From: Acidobacteriota bacterium
GTDB lineage: Bacteria > Acidobacteriota > Terriglobia > Versatilivoradales > Versatilivoraceae
Assembly (NCBI GenBank): GCA_028875135.1
Contig: JAPPFQ010000328.1
Location: 1-5,494 of the forward strand
Direction of reading: 5' to 3'
DNA: 5,494 bases
In this document: positions 4,951-5,494 of the stretch, one piece after another
How positions within the stretch are numbered: the first letter of the stretch is position 1
How the letters are laid out: every line of letters begins with the position of its first letter
Position numbers and translations under genes: made by a program
The notes under the pieces: generated by a model
Seen by the model: the letters and a program-made list of their open reading frames with translations, nothing else
The model's database searches: none
What the model was told of the DNA's origin: nothing

Positions 4951-5494
4951 TACGGCCCGCTGCCCTCGGTTATATCCTGGGCCAGTTCCTGCTGGCTCTC
5001 GGCGCCACCCAACTGGTTGCCCTGGCTTTCAGCCTTTGGAGTCATGGCGGTCCGGCTCCGCTGGCCTACGCCGCCGCCATCACCGTCGGAACCGGCAGCG
5101 CCCTTTTCTTTAGTCTCCCCCGCCCCGCCACGGACTTGAACCGACGGGAGGGGCTGCTGCTGGTCTTTTCCATTTGGCTGGCGGTGAGCGTTTTCGGCGC
5201 TCTGCCCTTCTACTTTTCTCCTGCCTACTTCACCAGTTTCACCGACGCTCTCTTTGAAGCCACCTCCGGGTTTACGGCGAGTGGCGCAACCATTCTCAAG
5301 GATGTCGAGAGCCTTCCCAGGGACCTGCAATTCTGGAGGTGCTTTTCCCACTGGCTGGGAGGCATGGGCATTGTCCTGCTCGGGATTGCCATTCTGCCCC
5401 TGCTCGGCATGGGTGGAATGGCGTTGTACCGAGCCGAGTTCTCCGGGGCCAGGTCGGAAAAGCTCAGGCCTCGGATTGCTCATACCGCCCAGGC
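4947..5494 (+). CDS. trkH: TrkH, potassium uptake pore subunit (N-terminal part, runs off window)
   Basis: Inner-membrane pore protein that takes up K+ with TrkA bound on the cytoplasmic side. 182 codons are visible from GTG 4947; the family is about 480 residues, so the 3' part is missing. Hydrophobic helices are seen at about 7-30, 39-57 and 70-91. The first pore loop is LFEATSGFTASGATIL (102-117), with filter Gly113; E. coli has TTTG where this protein has TASG. Then comes HWLGGMGIVLLGIAILPLLG (135-154), a TrkH hallmark, followed by GGMALYRAEFSG and EKLRPRIAHTA, which match the family's RAE-PG and LRPRI segments. The 4-base overlap with trkA puts both subunits in one operon. ATG 4941 is a less likely start, two codons upstream. 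KtrB is the related alternative, but the GGM-LYRAE stretch and a two-RCK TrkA next door favour TrkH. Confidence 0.93.
   Translation, partial: MIRPAALGYILGQFLLALGATQLVALAFSLWSHGGPAPLAYAAAITVGTGSALFFSLPRPATDLNRREGLLLVFSIWLAVSVFGALPFYFSPAYFTSFTDALFEATSGFTASGATILKDVESLPRDLQFWRCFSHWLGGMGIVLLGIAILPLLGMGGMALYRAEFSGARSEKLRPRIAHTAQ

Noticed and set aside
4854..5483. 209-residue open frame on the - strand opposite the end of trkA and trkH
   Set aside because: The + strand here encodes unmistakable TrkH pore and helix motifs. The reverse frame is low-complexity and Gln/Gly/Pro-rich.

Overview
The window reads as chromosomal DNA of a Gram-negative (lipid A-making) bacterium with a moderately high G+C content. 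All supported genes lie on the + strand and are tightly packed. The best taxonomic hint is the TonB-family protein. Its C-terminal domain opens with a DTQGVNFGPWL-type segment, which I associate from memory with TonB proteins of Acidobacteriota. An lpxA-lpxI-Gfo/Idh/MocA gene order also fits Acidobacteriota or Deltaproteobacteria-like lineages. The phylum call is therefore an inference, not a result.

Left block (1 to 3404): an envelope operon. It starts inside lpxA (only the C-terminal part is present). Next come lpxI (UDP-2,3-diacylglucosamine pyrophosphatase, the alternative to LpxH), a Gfo/Idh/MocA-family NAD(P)-dependent oxidoreductase, and a TonB-family energy transducer whose start codon overlaps the oxidoreductase stop (ATGA). 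LpxA and LpxI are two steps of the Raetz lipid A pathway. The oxidoreductase is a candidate for a sugar-nucleotide 3-dehydrogenase of the GnnA type, which would supply a 3-amino sugar for amide-linked lipid A, but no partner aminotransferase is in the window. The next lipid A gene, lpxB, is not present before the TonB gene.

Middle (3405 to 3573): a 169-base intergenic region, the longest non-coding stretch. It holds a 7-bp hairpin just after tonB, a perfect TTGACA -35-like hexamer followed by an AT-rich -10-like stretch, and a perfect 12-bp palindrome. This looks like the boundary between two transcription units.

Right block (3574 to 5494): trkA and the first 182 codons of trkH, overlapping by four bases (GTGA). 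TrkA is the cytosolic NAD(H)-binding regulatory subunit and TrkH the membrane pore subunit of the Trk potassium uptake system. TrkA has the textbook two-RCK architecture and the E. coli length, but each of its two GxGxxG nucleotide-binding motifs lacks one glycine.

I found no mobile element, CRISPR array, RNA gene or clearly unprecedented system. The points most worth following are the identity of the lipid A-linked oxidoreductase, the TonB gene coupled to a lipid A operon, the degenerate TrkA motifs and the regulatory region ahead of trkA.
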